Below are positions 24,801 through 45,955 of a stretch of DNA of 64,000 nucleotides, piece after piece. The notes under the pieces were generated by a model. That model was not told the DNA's origin and did no database searches. It was given only the letters and a program-made list of their open reading frames with translations. Location of the stretch: assembly GCA_036785325.1 (NCBI GenBank), contig JAXIVH010000025.1, forward strand, positions 548,501 to 612,500. The letters are read 5' to 3'. The position numbers were made by a program, and so were the translations under genes. This stretch comes from Urophycis tenuis. Lineage: Eukaryota; Chordata; Actinopteri; Gadiformes; Phycidae. Position 1 is the first letter of the stretch. Every line of letters starts with the position of its first letter.

Positions 24801-26700
24801 GGTGCACCCAAATATAATCCAGTTTAAGGATTAGCATGGTATTAAGAGGAGTAGTTCATTTAAGAATGAAATATTATTTATAAATGACTTAAGTACTTCA
24901 GACTTTGTCGACCAGGCCTAATCTTTGTATTCATTTTCAAGTGATCCAGAAAATCTGTCCTCCACCAAACACATTTAAGGGTGCAATAGGGAGATGGAGA
25001 TTCGCCAAACAAATAATTTAAAATTACATATTTGTCGAATTGGCCCTTTAACAGATCCCTGTGTATAGCTTGTGATGCAATAATCTTCAATTGATGTCAG
25101 TTTTTGTATATTTTGGACTCTGAAATGTTTTTGTGTTTTTGACTGTAGTGTTTTGAGTTACTGCAACATTGTACGGTATTCGTGAAGGAAGATCCAGGTG
25201 TGCAGCACCTTTTCATAAAAGGCTGCAGTCTGTGGATCTTCATAAAAGCTTGAGAGAGCAGAACTTCTCTCACGGTCTGCCTTTTAATCGAAACAGTGTA
25301 AACTCTCCTGAGCCTTGTCGAGGAACATGAGGCCTTGTTTCACCTCACATGGAAGGAGGGGGGGGGGGGGGAAGTGATGAGAAGTGGACAGGAGTGTGAG
25401 AATGTAGATAGTGGGTGTCGTAAAATGTAAATCAAAGACAACGTTGTTACCCAGGTTGAGTTTCCCTTCAATGATTTACTTCAAAAAAATCCAGTGCATG
25501 AAATCAGAGGATCCATGAAATCCTGCTTGATTTATGTCACACAAACGCACTCATTCTAAAGTTAGATGTAGCAGAATAACAGTCAAAGAAAAGGAACATT
25601 AATCACAACATGCATGGGGAACGGTGGTCGGGCCCCGGGGGCAAGTGAATAACCAAGCCAAGGCATTCACATGGAAGGAATCAATTCCTCCCTCTGAAAA
25701 GAATGTGTCTTTGTTTGACTACAAGACAAAGTGCCGTGTAGGTTCAACTGCCATTATTAGCAAGTGAATCAATTACTGTGTTAGTGGCCCGGCTTTATAA
25801 CACCCCCATCCACTTTTGGCTGGATGGGAGCATTTGGCAAAAGAGGACTCCTGTGGCTGCCTGCTGCTCACACCCCCTTTGCAAACTCCCCTGGGGCCAC
25901 GCCGCTGCTTAACTTGCATTGAAATTGCAGCCATCGAAACCATTTTTTAGATTTTCCAGAGTTCCAGAGGCTGTGATTTTCATGCACTTCTCTAATGGCT
26001 TTGCAACTCATTGATTCAGTGTGCACACCAAGTTGCCTTGTGGGGATTAGGTGTTTTGGAATTGTTGTTGATTTTTAATCACTTCTTGACTAGACATTAT
26101 CAAATATTGACCCCCTCCCCCCCTGTACCTGATCAACAACTGGTGGGAGTCGAGGTGAGGGACATGGTACATCGAGAAGTGCAGTGATTTGCATCACTAA
26201 CAAACCAGAGAGGCCATCTCGTTGGACATCTCATTAACATGTCTACACACGGGCGCCCAGAGACACCGCAAGCATTCTGATAACCGCTTCCAGCATTGGG
26301 GAGGGTTGGCGAATTATCCACCCAGGAGTTTGTGCGTTTCTTTTAGCACACTTTCAACTGATGAACGCAGCGCCAAGCAGCCGTGAAGTGTTTTTTTTTT
26401 TTTCCTCATTCGGATGTACTTTGAACAGAGCAGAACTACATGAGCGAATGAAAGTCGAATAAAGTAACAAAACGCGTAGATCAAATTAATGGGAGGCATC
26501 TCAGCGCTTCTCCCAGGGTTTGGCGAGAGATCGAGGGCTATTGGCCGTTCTTTTACTTGGTGGCTTAAAAACTTAAGTGATGTGTGCCCGGGTTCATTCG
26601 TCGCCAACTTACCTTCGCATCTCTGGTGTGAAGCCAAGGCAACCATCATAAGCAAACTTCGGACAAAGACGACATGAGAGTCGCGATCAGTCGTGCCCAT
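3957..26700 (-). CDS. ROR2: ROR2 receptor tyrosine kinase-like orphan receptor 2, complete, 9 coding exons
   Basis: Single-pass plasma-membrane receptor for Wnt5a-type ligands, acting in non-canonical Wnt/planar polarity signalling in skeletal and neural development. Coding exons on the minus strand: 26700-26613, 16982-16911, 14967-14680, 14168-14138, 9041-8920, 8490-8176, 7670-7413, 6285-6080, 5399-3957. The total is 2823 nt, giving 940 aa; human ROR2 is 943 aa. All junctions are phase-consistent with GT-AG sites. Domain order: signal peptide, Ig-C2 (about 54-149), Frizzled cysteine-rich (about 160-305), kringle (about 306-391), transmembrane (about 401-425), kinase (about 473-747), Ser/Thr/Pro-rich tail. 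ROR2 is preferred over ROR1 because of tail motifs such as STSTGYVTT and VPETELLGD, and because SPTLC1 is next door as in human. Exon 2 is the least conserved call; the other exons are secure. Confidence 0.96.
5548..6052. repeat. Compound (GA)n/(GACA)n microsatellite array
   Basis: About 500 bp of GA interspersed with GACAGACA and GAGC units. It fills most of ROR2 intron 8 (5400-6079). On the transcribed strand it is a (CU)n/(UGUC)n pyrimidine tract ahead of the kinase-exon acceptor. The Ser-Leu and Arg-Glu frames here are repeat translations. Confidence 0.97.
6080..6285 (-). CDS. ROR2: ROR2 exon 8: transmembrane helix and juxtamembrane region
   Basis: A 206-nt exon encoding a hydrophobic helix (ILYILIPSIAIPLVIACLFF) followed by CMCRNKQK and the juxtamembrane RRQLAASPSHEMELPLL. 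Both are strongly ROR2-like. It is phase 0 at the donor (GTGAGT), which joins the kinase exon. Confidence 0.97.
7045..7260 (-). mobile_element. tRNA-derived SINE, inverted
   Basis: Read on the minus strand, an A-box (GGCTCAGTGG, 7250-7241) and a perfect B-box (GGTTCGATTCC, 7193-7183) are followed by a body with CTTGAGCAAGACACTGAACC, a sequence common in fish SINEs. It lies in ROR2 intron 7, about 150 bp past the kringle exon. Confidence 0.75.
7257..7330 (+). repeat. (GTC)n run and second SINE-head fragment
   Basis: A (GTC)6 run (7257-7275 region) is followed by CGACGGTGGCTCAGTGGTTT near 7298-7317. This looks like the tRNA-type head of another SINE pointing away from the previous one, truncated after about 50 bp. 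Confidence 0.5.
7413..7670 (-). CDS. ROR2: ROR2 exon 7: kringle domain
   Basis: A 258-nt exon, 85 whole codons plus split ends, encoding a kringle. It runs from CYNGSGANYKG through CQPWGTQYPHKHH and GGHNFCRNPGGQ to GPWCFTLDPQVRMDLCDVS. Six kringle cysteines are visible. Donor GTAAGT. Confidence 0.97.
8176..8490 (-). CDS. ROR2: ROR2 exon 6: main part of the Frizzled domain
   Basis: A 315-nt exon with the Frizzled motifs TMIGTSTHLSDECSQFAIPS, CRDECEALEDDLC and ARSHPMILMQLELPSC. CATCCAG acceptor and GTAGGT donor. GC-rich, like the kringle and kinase exons. Confidence 0.97.
8920..9041 (-). CDS. ROR2: ROR2 exon 5: start of the Frizzled domain
   Basis: A 122-nt exon, 40 whole codons, with the conserved GFCQPYRGIACARFIGN stretch and SLQMQGESENRIT. 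It has a TTTTCAG acceptor and a GTAAGA donor. It opens the cysteine-rich domain that binds Wnt5a. Confidence 0.97.
12792..12898. repeat. (GT)n microsatellite
   Basis: About 80 bp of pure GT passing into CCTGCCTGCGTGCGTG units. Confidence 0.97.
13038..13131. repeat. (GT)n/(GA)n microsatellite
   Basis: Two GT blocks separated by a GAGAGAGTTAGAGTGAGAG interruption. Confidence 0.95.
13249..13292. repeat. Imperfect (CTG)n triplet run
   Basis: CTG repeats with GTG variants over 44 bp in ROR2 intron 4. Confidence 0.9.
13833..14127. repeat. Long interrupted (CA)n array
   Basis: CA repeats interrupted by regularly recurring CACGTGCGCA and ATGCGCA blocks over about 300 bp. The right end stops 11 bp short of the ROR2 microexon donor, so the pre-mRNA carries a UG-rich tract there. 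Confidence 0.95.
14138..14168 (-). CDS. ROR2: ROR2 exon 4: 31-nt microexon linking the Ig and Frizzled domains
   Basis: Without this exon, exons 3 and 5 do not join in frame. Exon 3 ends with one spare nucleotide and exon 5 brings only one. The segment between TCCACAG and GTAAGT supplies exactly 2+27+2 nt and encodes the linker QIPTHGPDE flanked by split Gly and Thr codons. Human ROR2 carries a comparable linker, which contains THSPNH. A long (TG)n tract on the transcribed strand begins about 11 nt past its donor. Confidence 0.85.
14468..14634. repeat. (AT)n/(TAGA)n compound microsatellite
   Basis: An AT run, then about eight TAGA units (14505-14538), then a second long AT run. It starts about 45 bp beyond the donor of ROR2 exon 3. 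Confidence 0.95.
14680..14967 (-). CDS. ROR2: ROR2 exon 3: immunoglobulin-like domain
   Basis: A 288-nt exon encoding the Ig-C2 domain. Cysteine pair in LHCRVTG and YYQCLAS; core Trp in IRWLKNDAPVVQE; the DTTDTGYYQC signature is typical of ROR proteins. The acceptor follows a C-rich tract and the donor is GTGAGC. About 45 nt beyond the donor the intron runs into an (AT)n/(TAGA)n microsatellite. Confidence 0.96.
14968..16910 (-). other. ROR2: ROR2 intron 2
   Basis: Nothing gene-like was seen apart from a (CA)n microsatellite at 16211-16386 with GCATA and CGCACG interruptions, and a short poly-T run near 15110-15126. Confidence 0.7.
16211..16386. repeat. (CA)n microsatellite
   Basis: About 175 bp of CA with scattered single-unit variants. 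Confidence 0.96.
16911..16982 (-). CDS. ROR2: ROR2 exon 2: N-terminal linker before the Ig domain
   Basis: A 72-nt exon between a CTGCAG acceptor and a GTAAAA donor. It encodes a poorly conserved acidic linker (SQDMEGLAEVQSG) just before the Ig domain. Length and phase (2 nt in, 1 nt out) fit the equivalent short exon of vertebrate ROR genes. The call rests on phase, size and position more than on sequence identity. Confidence 0.75.
17055..17206. repeat. (GTGA)/(GA)n/(GT)n compound microsatellite
   Basis: GTGAGTGAG units, about 80 bp of GA, then a GT run. Confidence 0.95.
18828..18893 (-). repeat. (ACAG)n tail joined to an ATACTTTATT end
   Basis: About nine ACAG units abut ATACTTTATTATAC. 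Read on the minus strand this is AATAAAGTAT followed by a tetranucleotide tail, a form typical of the 3' end of a truncated non-LTR element. A similar junction occurs at 37912-37972. Confidence 0.4.
26613..26700 (-). CDS. ROR2: ROR2 exon 1: start codon and signal peptide
   Basis: ATG at 26700-26698 opens a 29-codon exon whose hydrophobic core (VVFVRSLLMMVALA) looks like a secretion signal. It ends in a strong GTAAGT donor with one spare nucleotide, the phase exon 2 requires. No other start region within ROR2 intron 1 combines a signal peptide with a matching donor. The first intron is about 9.6 kb, far shorter than in mammals. Confidence 0.82.
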
Positions 26701-27050
26701 AGTTCCACAAAGCCTGCGTAATTCGGAATCAGATTGGAAAAAAGTCGCATGCGATTCTTCTCCAAGTTTTAAGGAATCACAGCTTCGGTTTGTCTACAGC
26801 CGTCTCTCGGGGGAAAAAAAGAAAATCGGGAATAAAGTGTTTCACCACAAGTGAAACGGGAAGAAATGTGGAAACTACGATGTTTTAATTTCCGTATTGT
26901 ACTGCTTTTGCAAAAGAAAAGAAAAAAAGCCCACGATGCTCATTCCGTAAAACCCAAATCCAACATCCTAAACACCAAACCGCTGCACCGAAGGCTGCTT
27001 CTTGCAATATGAGAATTTGCCACACACTCACACACACACTCACACACACG

Positions 27051-27081
<31 letters not shown>

Positions 27082-27100
27082 TCACACGCACACACTCACA
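26701..27100 (-). promoter_or_regulatory. ROR2: ROR2 5' leader and presumed promoter region
   Basis: The sequence just upstream of the ROR2 start codon on the minus strand. It should contain the leader and core promoter by position only. No clear TATA box was identified. A (CA)/(CT) microsatellite begins near 27022. Confidence 0.4.
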
Positions 27101-27972
27101 CAAAGCGGTGGGCCAATCTGGCGGGGCGGTCTGAAGACGTGCCCCATCTAGGGACAGGACAGGGTATGGTGGTCAGCTCACCAGCATTTCTACAACAAAA
27201 AAAAACCCATCACGGTTGAATACTTGGGTCGTGTTGGTGTCAACCATGTAAACAAATAAAAACCCAACTAATAACTTTTTCCATGCCTACAGCTAATGTC
27301 CCTCGATGTGCTGGAGTTAGGAACATCAAAAAAATGTAAAAGATCAGTAAACTGTAAAGGAAGCACACGATTGCATTGACTGACCGGTTCAGTAGCGGTG
27401 AAATAGTCAAATGTAGGCCTAACATTCACATTGCCTCACTGGTGTTGCTTTCATCACTCTGTGATTCAATTTCTGTTAAGTTAAAGCCTACCCTATATTT
27501 CATATAATTCAAATATATAGCCCAAAAATGGTAGACATTAGTAGTCCTACAAATACGCAACAAAACAACATTGACACTGTCAAATAATCCCAAACCATTG
27601 CACACAGATAGATGCAGTCATGAGAGGCAGGAGTGAGCTGACTGCTACTGCTAACTGTTATAATTACTGGTTGAGGCCCAGCAGACTATTAGGCTACAAT
27701 GTTTTCCATAGGCTCGAGTTACATTTATAGGCTGCACCACTACTTCTAATATTCTCTTCTGCGTGGTCTGGGCCCTCGTCATCTGACTGAAAACAACATC
27801 TACACTTCTAAAATAGAACATTTTCGCCCACCATTTGTATTCAAACACCTTCAGTATCCTATAGGCCACATTGTTAGTTTGGTGTCATTTGATTATTTAC
27901 TTATGTATTCATTTTTTACCAATATAATGGCAAATGGCGATGCTCCCTGTTTACAGCAAACACATTAAATGA

Positions 27973-28044
<72 letters not shown>

Positions 28045-28045
28045 T

Positions 28046-28112
<67 letters not shown>

Positions 28113-31000
28113 AGGGGGGGGGGGTATTTTGGGAAAGAAAACATGACAAACTCACTCTGGCCCCCTGAAACTATTAACAATGACTAAATCTCTGACTAGT
28201 CAATTGGCATGTGAGGCAATCTGAGGGCAAATGAAAGACATGCGGCAGTTGGTAACAAATAGATGAAGTGATAATAAATATGAATGATATCAATATTAAT
28301 AGATTAAAAAGATTACGAGGAAATGTTATCCTTAGTGTAAGGAAAGTAATTTTGGGCCACTGGTTTACCTAACTAGTAGGGATATGTTTTACATGTTTAT
28401 GGTGATCTTGAGGTTCAGATTTCAGCTCCCTTTCAAGAAGGCTTAATGATTGGTTACGGTGGGATTTGTCCTAAAGAGGGTGAGTACTTGTACAAAGTAC
28501 TTAGTATTTATAGCCATTCCGAGGCTGAGGGCATCTTGAGAATCAGTCAGGCTGTTTTGTAGGTTACAAAGCTGACAACTTTCTGTTCATACACTCAAGT
28601 TAGCAGTTATCAACAACTAGAGAAATAAGACCTTTAGCCTCCCCACCAAATAATTAGGCTAAAGGTTCAATGGATAATTTTTTTTTTTTAATCAACTCCA
28701 ATGTAAATACATAGAAATATAAATATTAAAACTTATCCTCCTGTATAAACTTGAACTTTACTGTGTAGGCCTATGTGTGTTTGGGTGTAACTGTTCACGT
28801 CTCTATCTTAACCACAGTTTCAGCAGCAGATATGAGAAGCTCTGAGGAACCATGTAAAAGAAAATCCAAAACATGGTGCTAGAAAAGCATTTATGATCAC
28901 ATTCAAACCAGTTTAAGGATCTGAGTATGCTTAAACGAGGACAGGCTAGCCTAATAAATAAAGTCAACTTCCTGCAGTAGCCAAAGGATGGGAGGAAGCT
29001 CCTGTTGCAACCACATATCTCCGTCTGCTTATCCTCCACTACTGTTGGACAATGGAGCACAGCGTAATGGGTCAAACAATCAGTTGTGATGTTACACATT
29101 AGCCTTTTTGGTTTGCAGGCTTGTGTTTGTAAAGCTTGTGTTGCGGGTAAAACCATTTGTGTAGTTTTGTTGAGAATATGTTGAGAACAGGCTTGAAATA
29201 AGACTTTTCAATTGTAATGCTGAATTGACAATTTGTACATTGCATACGTTGTAGCTAGAAGGTCAATTGTTTTGCATGGTCTCATCATTTTCCTTGTAAA
29301 CCTAATGTTTACAACCAGAAACTAGAGAGGCCTACACCTGAAGTATAAAGGAGTGTTTGACGCCAAGTCTTAGCCCTAACCACCACATTAAAAAAGACAT
29401 TGTGATTGTTGCCCCAGGTACGTTTCCTGGGTAACTACTCGTTTGTTGCGTAAGTTTTGTGCGTATTGCTGCTTAACTTTAAGGCAGGCTTCCCATCTTT
29501 GGTGTTTTCATTCACACACACTCGCAAATGTGCCGTACCACCGTTCTGCTCAGGATTGTATGTAGCATACACAATGGGTTGAGATGTCTATGGTACCTCA
29601 AGGGGGATCGTGTGCATTGGTATGTCGTCTCTGACATCTGCACATCGTGCTTTCATACCTTAAATCCCACAGAAAGGAGCACCCTACAAGAATGGACCCA
29701 TACCTCCAAACCAAAGTGTATGAATAAATGGTCAAATCTATGGCATGAGCAATTTCACACAGAGTTGGGTTTTAATGGCTTGGATCTCAAAAGGAAAATT
29801 TTATTCACAAAATATATGAACACATCAGAAGTAAAAATGTTTTGGGTGTCGGAGAATGTTCACTTGTGACAATAAATGACGAGGAGCCCCTTTGAAATAA
29901 ACCATCTCCACACAGGCATTATTAAATACAAGTACATAATGCACACGCATACTTTTAAACAAGCAAATAATACAGTGTAATCAGAGCATATGTAATGTGA
30001 GTTGCGGTAAAGCTTTGTTTTACACATAGCTAACTACTTGTTCTTGTACTGGATGACTTTATCTGGATGTGTATGCAAATGATGCCAGCAACACATTAGC
30101 AGTAGAATTACTAAATGCTGTAAAGCTGAGTGGATCACTGAACAGCACTAACCTTATACTTATACTACCTGGCAATTTCATATTGAATATCTTGTAAAAT
30201 AAAAATAAAAAATAAAAATAAAATAAAAGGCTTTACCAAACATGTATGACCCACATAATCTTTCATACATACAGTTTAGTATTCATCAAGAACTTTGGTC
30301 AACATATTTACACCTAACATTTGAAGGCGCTGAGAATTACCCAAGAGCAGGAAGAAGAAAAAAAAGACTTAATAAGGAACTAGGAACATGTTGTTGAGAG
30401 ACATTGGTTTTGGTAGGAGAGCGAGATTGGTAGAACATTGGGAACCCTTTCATACTACACTATTTGAAACCACAAGGACAAGACCGGGCTTTGTGACATC
30501 ACAAAGTGGGCCTGTGATGGAACAAGGCACAAGGTGTAGGGGTGAAAGATAGCTAAATAAATTGAATATTTTCTTACTTTTTAGTCACATAAATATTATT
30601 CCCCCCACCCCCAGATAAAATGTTATATTCTGATGATACTATTTTCTCCCACCCCCTTTCCCAAGTCAGTAGTCAGGCTAGCTTATAGGAGTGCACTTAT
30701 TGTGTTGTCTGTGTCACCAATGCAAGATGCTATTGGCATAAAGCTATACACATACTATACTACTATACATGCTTGCTGCCAAAACGTAGAAATCAACAGT
30801 GTTGGTCAATGGTGTTTAGTCAAAGATCCAGCTAGTGTCAGTGATGGGACTAATGTCAACTTGAATCTCCACGTTACAGGAATTTTCTTTGACTTTGCAT
30901 GTCATTGTGTTGTCCATTACTTAAGGCATTAGTCAAATGTAGACATTTAAACAGGATGGAATGTAAATGTTCTCCGGTACCAAAATATTCACAATCATAG
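27100..31000. other. Intergenic region between ROR2 and SPTLC1
   Basis: The genes ROR2 and SPTLC1 are in tandem on the minus strand. No conserved exon was seen between them. A long (GT)n array sits at 27976-28110. The rest is AT-rich, with a 113-codon plus-strand open frame near 29528-29869 that matches nothing I know. Confidence 0.6.
27976..28110. repeat. (GT)n microsatellite
   Basis: About 135 bp of GT with one TTTGTGTGTA interruption, followed by a G-rich run. Confidence 0.97.
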
Positions 31001-31205
31001 AATACATTTAATTTTTGTGCAAAAAAAGAGGAAATATAATTAAAGCGATAAATACAACAATGAGTGAAAAAAAAGGTAATTTAATGTAAAAGAAAATCCC
31101 TCAACTTGTTGAGAAAAAAAGTGGTCGTGTCTGTGGATATAGTTTTTCGGCTTTGTCTTCAGTAGAAACCAGGTAGGACGCTGGTCGGTTGGTTATGCAG
31201 AGCGA
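31000..31205 (-). other. SPTLC1: SPTLC1 3' untranslated region (putative)
   Basis: An AT-rich stretch after the stop. No AATAAA was seen close by. ATTAAA variants on the minus strand at 31080-31085 and 31007-31012 are candidate polyadenylation signals. Confidence 0.4.
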
Positions 31206-41909
<10,704 letters not shown>

Positions 41910-43335
41910 CTTTGTTTTCCTCTGCTGGAAACGTCATCAGGAATTTAATGACGCGAGTGTCTTATGAGAGCAGACTCGTCTTGTCAACTGGATAACTGTT
42001 GATTAAGACCGTTTATTAAAATACGTTACCCGATTTAAACATCCACGTTCTGTACAACATATACGCAGCTTTCGGCGATTTTTATTTGCAATTGTTTTTT
42101 TGGTAACGACCTAAATGAATCCATTAACCATATATTACTTAATGCATTTCAATTGAAGTAACATTTTTACTTGCATTTTGAATGTCATTCTGAGCCTGAG
42201 CTGATAAGTATTAATAAAGTATGAATATTAAATATTAATCTCATTCTTAGCCTGATCTGATAAGCTTTAAGTATCAATAAAGTATTAATATTAAAATATA
42301 CACCTGCAGAGTGTGAAATATTTGTATGAAAAGTATTAATAAATACAACAAATAAAGCGTTGAATAATAATGCGTATTGTTGTCCACATCTCTTCACATC
42401 CCTTAATTTGGGATCTACATCCATGATCTGAATAGAATCGTAGGCCAGTAGTAGTAGTAATGTGATGAAATGAAAATGGCAGACCACCTTACAAAGTGTA
42501 TTTGCACTGAGTTAGTGTGTTTAGAACAATATCATTGTCTTTTACACGACCAAGGACAAGATCTCCAGTCTGGGCCTCAATGAGAAGATTAGATAACTAC
42601 AACAGAAGGATATCATGACATAAACACATAAACACTCGTACCACACACAGAGACACACCACAAACCCAAATTAACCGGTTTTAACCTAATTAAACACAAT
42701 TGAAGAAGACATTAGACTAGATATAAATGTTAATTTATAACACATTGTCATGTATACAGTATTCCCCCTTTAATCCAGAAATAGGGAAAACATTGTGAGC
42801 AATAGTCTTACAATTCTTGATTTGTTAAATGATGGAATTATGACAAAGAATCCTCACCTTTGCACAGAAAATGTTATTCTTATTGTTACATTTTCCATCC
42901 TGACATCCTTCAGTTTCAGCACATAACAATTCTACCCTTTGCTCTGTGATTAAAAGGCATTAGTCTCTGGCATTCTTCTCTTGCTGTACATCCATACTGT
43001 CCACAATGTGAGTCATTTCTGTTAAGCACCGGATGTCAAGATGGCAGCTCTATAATTATGGGGGAAACCAGAGCTTGCTAAAACACAAGGCCTCTGTTTT
43101 TACCCTGGATTGTTCCTGGCTGATTTGTACCTGTGGTGTCTCTGCTCTGATCTCCTGCATGTCAACGAGTGCGGCCAACTCAATTACAGAGACTAACATA
43201 TGAAATGCTATTCCAGCCAAACTAATCTTCCTATTGGAGTGTTGAACTGGAAACTAATAACTATAGAATTAAGACACACACACCCTTCAGGTATAATTGT
43301 GTGACTATAAACATTTCTTATCCAGTGAGTAATTT
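41910..43335. other. Intergenic between MINAR2 and SPTLC1
   Basis: Contains the SPTLC1 promoter by position (just above 41909) and a 57-bp imperfect tandem duplication at 42185-42299. No exon was seen. Confidence 0.6.
42185..42299. repeat. Two-copy tandem duplication, about 57 bp
   Basis: Copy 1 (42185-42240) and copy 2 (42241-42299) both begin TCATTCT-AGCCTGA-CTGATAAG and end in TATTAATAAAGTAT-like sequence, with a small insertion in copy 2. Confidence 0.85.
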
Positions 43336-43339
43336 CTTT

Positions 43340-43345
43340 TTTATT
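43340..43345 (-). other. MINAR2: MINAR2 polyadenylation signal
   Basis: AATAAA on the minus strand, about 105 nt past the MINAR2 stop codon. Placement fits a short 3' UTR. Confidence 0.5.
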
Positions 43346-43449
43346 GATACAAAGTTTTAATGAATAAGAACATAACACATTGAAACTAAATTCCAAAGAT
43401 TCTGACTTCATAACATAGGTTTTTTTTTTTTAAACAAAAACATTTGAAA

Positions 43450-45185
43450 CTAATTTCTGTTTGCAATTACAATTGGCACCGTTATGGCAACAATGATTAC
43501 ACATGTCAACAAAATTACAGAGGTGAATATTTTGCAGAGTTTTCTTCGTCTATATTCAGCTTCTTTCTTTTTTAACAGGGAATCAAACCCAGGTGTGTAG
43601 AGATCTTCCAGCCAATAATCCAAATCCTTGGCAGTCTTTTCATCACCCTGTAAGACATACACATGTTTAGAGATGGACTGGCTTTCAAGGATGTTCACTG
43701 AAAGTGAAGGAATAAATTACACAAAAGGAGTTTTTTTTTTTTCTCCATTACGTTCATATCTTCCTGGAGAAGGAAGTCTCTGCAAAGACTTTGAATTCAT
43801 TTAAAAACAGATTGGACAATGCTTGGCACTATTTAGCTCACACATGATGACGACTCTAAGTGAATCTGGAAATGTGGTATTTCAAATTAGGCTCCTGAGA
43901 ACCGGCTAAATGATCAAATGAAATGTAATTAAATGTACTTTTATGCAATGCTGTTTCTGGTTTGGGCCATGCATCAATCAACCAACAGCCCCCAGGTTCC
44001 GCACATCATCATCGACTGAGTTGAATCCAACCAATCACGGACACATTCAAGTTCTCCCTCTTGTTACCATCATGGAGCCTGCCAGGTGGCCATGGATGGA
44101 GCGCTGGTCGTACTCTTGTATGGTCCACGAGGGCTTGTATTGCTCAGGGTCGCCCCTGTCTGGGCTTCTGGTGTCTGTGTAAAGTGGGTTCCGTTTGACA
44201 TTGGGATTAAAGGTGACAGGAGTGATGTGTTTCTCCATGTATCTGTCAGCAAACATCACAGGGGTTCCCTCTGGCGAAGGAGATGACCGTTCATGATGAC
44301 CGAAGACCGTTGCTTGCTCCGTCTATGGTGGAAATTGAGTTTCAGTAGGCTATAACAGTTCTATTTTATAGTTAGTGAAAAACAGGACGCGTAGCAGTTA
44401 TTATCATATATAACTGATCGTGGCAGTTTTCTTGAAGAGAGGTGTAACTTTTGCATTTGTTTTTGATATTTACATTTACATTTAGGGCATTTAGCTGATA
44501 GCTTTGCCCAAAGCGACTTACAATAAGTAGGCCTACATTCGTCAGAAGAACGTGAAACACATCATTGCTGTTAGTATAGTAAGCAAGTCACCAGAACAAG
44601 TTTCAAGCATTTCAATTGCTAGGTAAACCATTGCTAGGATATCAACCCTATCATATCATGTAAAGAATTGCATGTACAAATTATCCTAGGAACACGCTCT
44701 CCTTACTCATGTTATGTTTAGGCCTAAATTGCCTTTAGGGTTAGGTATGTATGGCAGAGTAAGAAGCTTCAAAACTATTGTACATTTAGCAAGCTGCAAA
44801 GATTACAATATGTAGAATGAAATGTTTTCCATTTGACTGAACTCTAATACATGGCTAAAGGTGTGATGAAGCAACATGCTACTAGTATGGTCTTGAAGCT
44901 GTATGTAACTGTACAGTGAGTTTTTTTTTAACGCAATTATCTTCAAAATCTACATTTCTCAAAAGAAAGACCTCCATTCTATATATGTTCATACAATATT
45001 TTGCATTGAAATCATCACTCAGTCATCACAACGCTTACCTGAGCGTATAACCTATTTTGCCAATGTCTCTGGCTGGTAATCGCAGCCCCAACCTGAAATA
45101 ATCCATGGGTAATGGGCAGCTTCCTAACATCAAGCTGCAGAAACCTCTCTGGGTGGTTGCTGTTGGGCAGAACGGATATATCCAT
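43450..45185 (-). CDS. MINAR2: MINAR2 (NOTCH2-binding receptor 1-like, formerly KIAA1024L), complete, 3 coding exons
   Basis: A small tail-anchored-type membrane protein needed for hearing in mammals and fish; its biochemical role is poorly defined. Exons 45185-45039, 44322-44068 and 43647-43450, all phase 0, give 199 aa; human is about 190. The N-terminus MDISVLPNSNHPERFLQLDV and HWQNRLYAQ match the family. A mid-region has RNPLYTD and KPSWTIQEYD; then DYWLEDLYTPGFDSLLKKK; then a C-terminal hydrophobic helix (about 174-195) with a five-residue tail. The start is placed at the second in-frame ATG because homologues begin with MD-SVLPN. It neighbours ISOC1, as on human chromosome 5. Confidence 0.95.
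44467..44645 (-). mobile_element. L2-tailed repeat copy
   Basis: Minus-strand reading ends in GTAAGTCGCTTTGGGCAAAG, then CTAAATGCCC and (TAAATG)n. This is the tail of the same family as at 46133 and 39622. It lies in MINAR2 intron 1, about 145 bp beyond exon 2. Confidence 0.75.
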
Positions 45186-45322
45186 CCTCCATTTCACACC
45201 GCTCGGGCTGATTGTTGTACGTGTGGCATGTCTGACTCTACACCTGCGGAGTGTGAGCTGTGCTGGTTGTGGAATAATTCATGGGAGCGTTCGGTATTTG
45301 TAGCAGAGGTATAGCTTACAAG

Positions 45323-45348
45323 TAGTGTGTGTGTGTGTGTGTGTGTGT
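45323..45348. repeat. Short (GT)n microsatellite
   Basis: Thirteen GT units just upstream of MINAR2 exon 1. Confidence 0.9.
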
Positions 45349-45702
45349 CAGTGTCTGAATGTAACTCAAGCTGACTCCTTACACCCTGCCGTTAGAAAGC
45401 CACGGCGTCACGCAGGGACGTCAGGCAGGGGGGACAGAAAGAGGAGTCGTTAGAGGTGACATAACGCACGGTTGCCCCGTCATTTGCCCTGCGTCGGTCG
45501 GCGAGCGCGAGGACTTCAAACGTGGCAACGCAGCCCGTAAACCCTCAGCGTTGGGGAACATGTTCTAACAGAAGATAGATTCAAGATGGATGGAGTCGTT
45601 CCCCAAAACACATCTTACCTCAACACCAATGAGGCCTGATGAGTGTAGCATCTCATCTTACACAGCCGTAGCGCACAACGCCAAACGTCACTTTAGAAAG
45701 TC

Positions 45703-45708
45703 TTTATT
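45703..45708 (-). other. ISOC1: ISOC1 polyadenylation signal
   Basis: AATAAA on the minus strand, about 250 nt past the ISOC1 stop. The MINAR2 start lies about 520 bp further on, so the MINAR2 promoter must fit between. Confidence 0.6.
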
Positions 45709-45955
45709 TCATGAAAGCACCCTGCAGTGATATCATTTACAAAATGAATATGTTTCCTGGTGCCACGATCACCGCTCAATATGCGATGGCTCAAACTTGG
45801 AGTGTATGGGAATCATTACCGTAATACATTCATTACCGTAATACATTAATTACCGTAATACATTATATTGTTGAATTGTGCACCACCCTCCGCCCTGTTG
45901 CACCGTGTTGGTTTTGTTGTACCACTCGGTACAGTTACTGAACCAGCAGCACGTG

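Larger units (their letters stand above)
16983..26612 (-). other. ROR2: ROR2 intron 1 (about 9.6 kb)
   Basis: No exon was recognised. It contains a (GT)/(GA)/(GT) array (17055-17206), CA and ACAG runs (18718-18863), a second ACAG run (23366-23391) and a GC- and CpG-rich block around 23960-24500. Long conserved non-coding stretches are likely in a developmental-receptor intron but cannot be judged without alignment. Confidence 0.7.

Noticed and set aside
29528..29869. 113-codon plus-strand open frame between ROR2 and SPTLC1
   Set aside because: No recognisable domain, no flanking splice or promoter signal and an AT-rich setting. Length is within chance expectation.
45186..45197. Upstream in-frame ATG (MKWR) for MINAR2
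   Set aside because: Homologues begin at the next methionine (MD-SVLPN).
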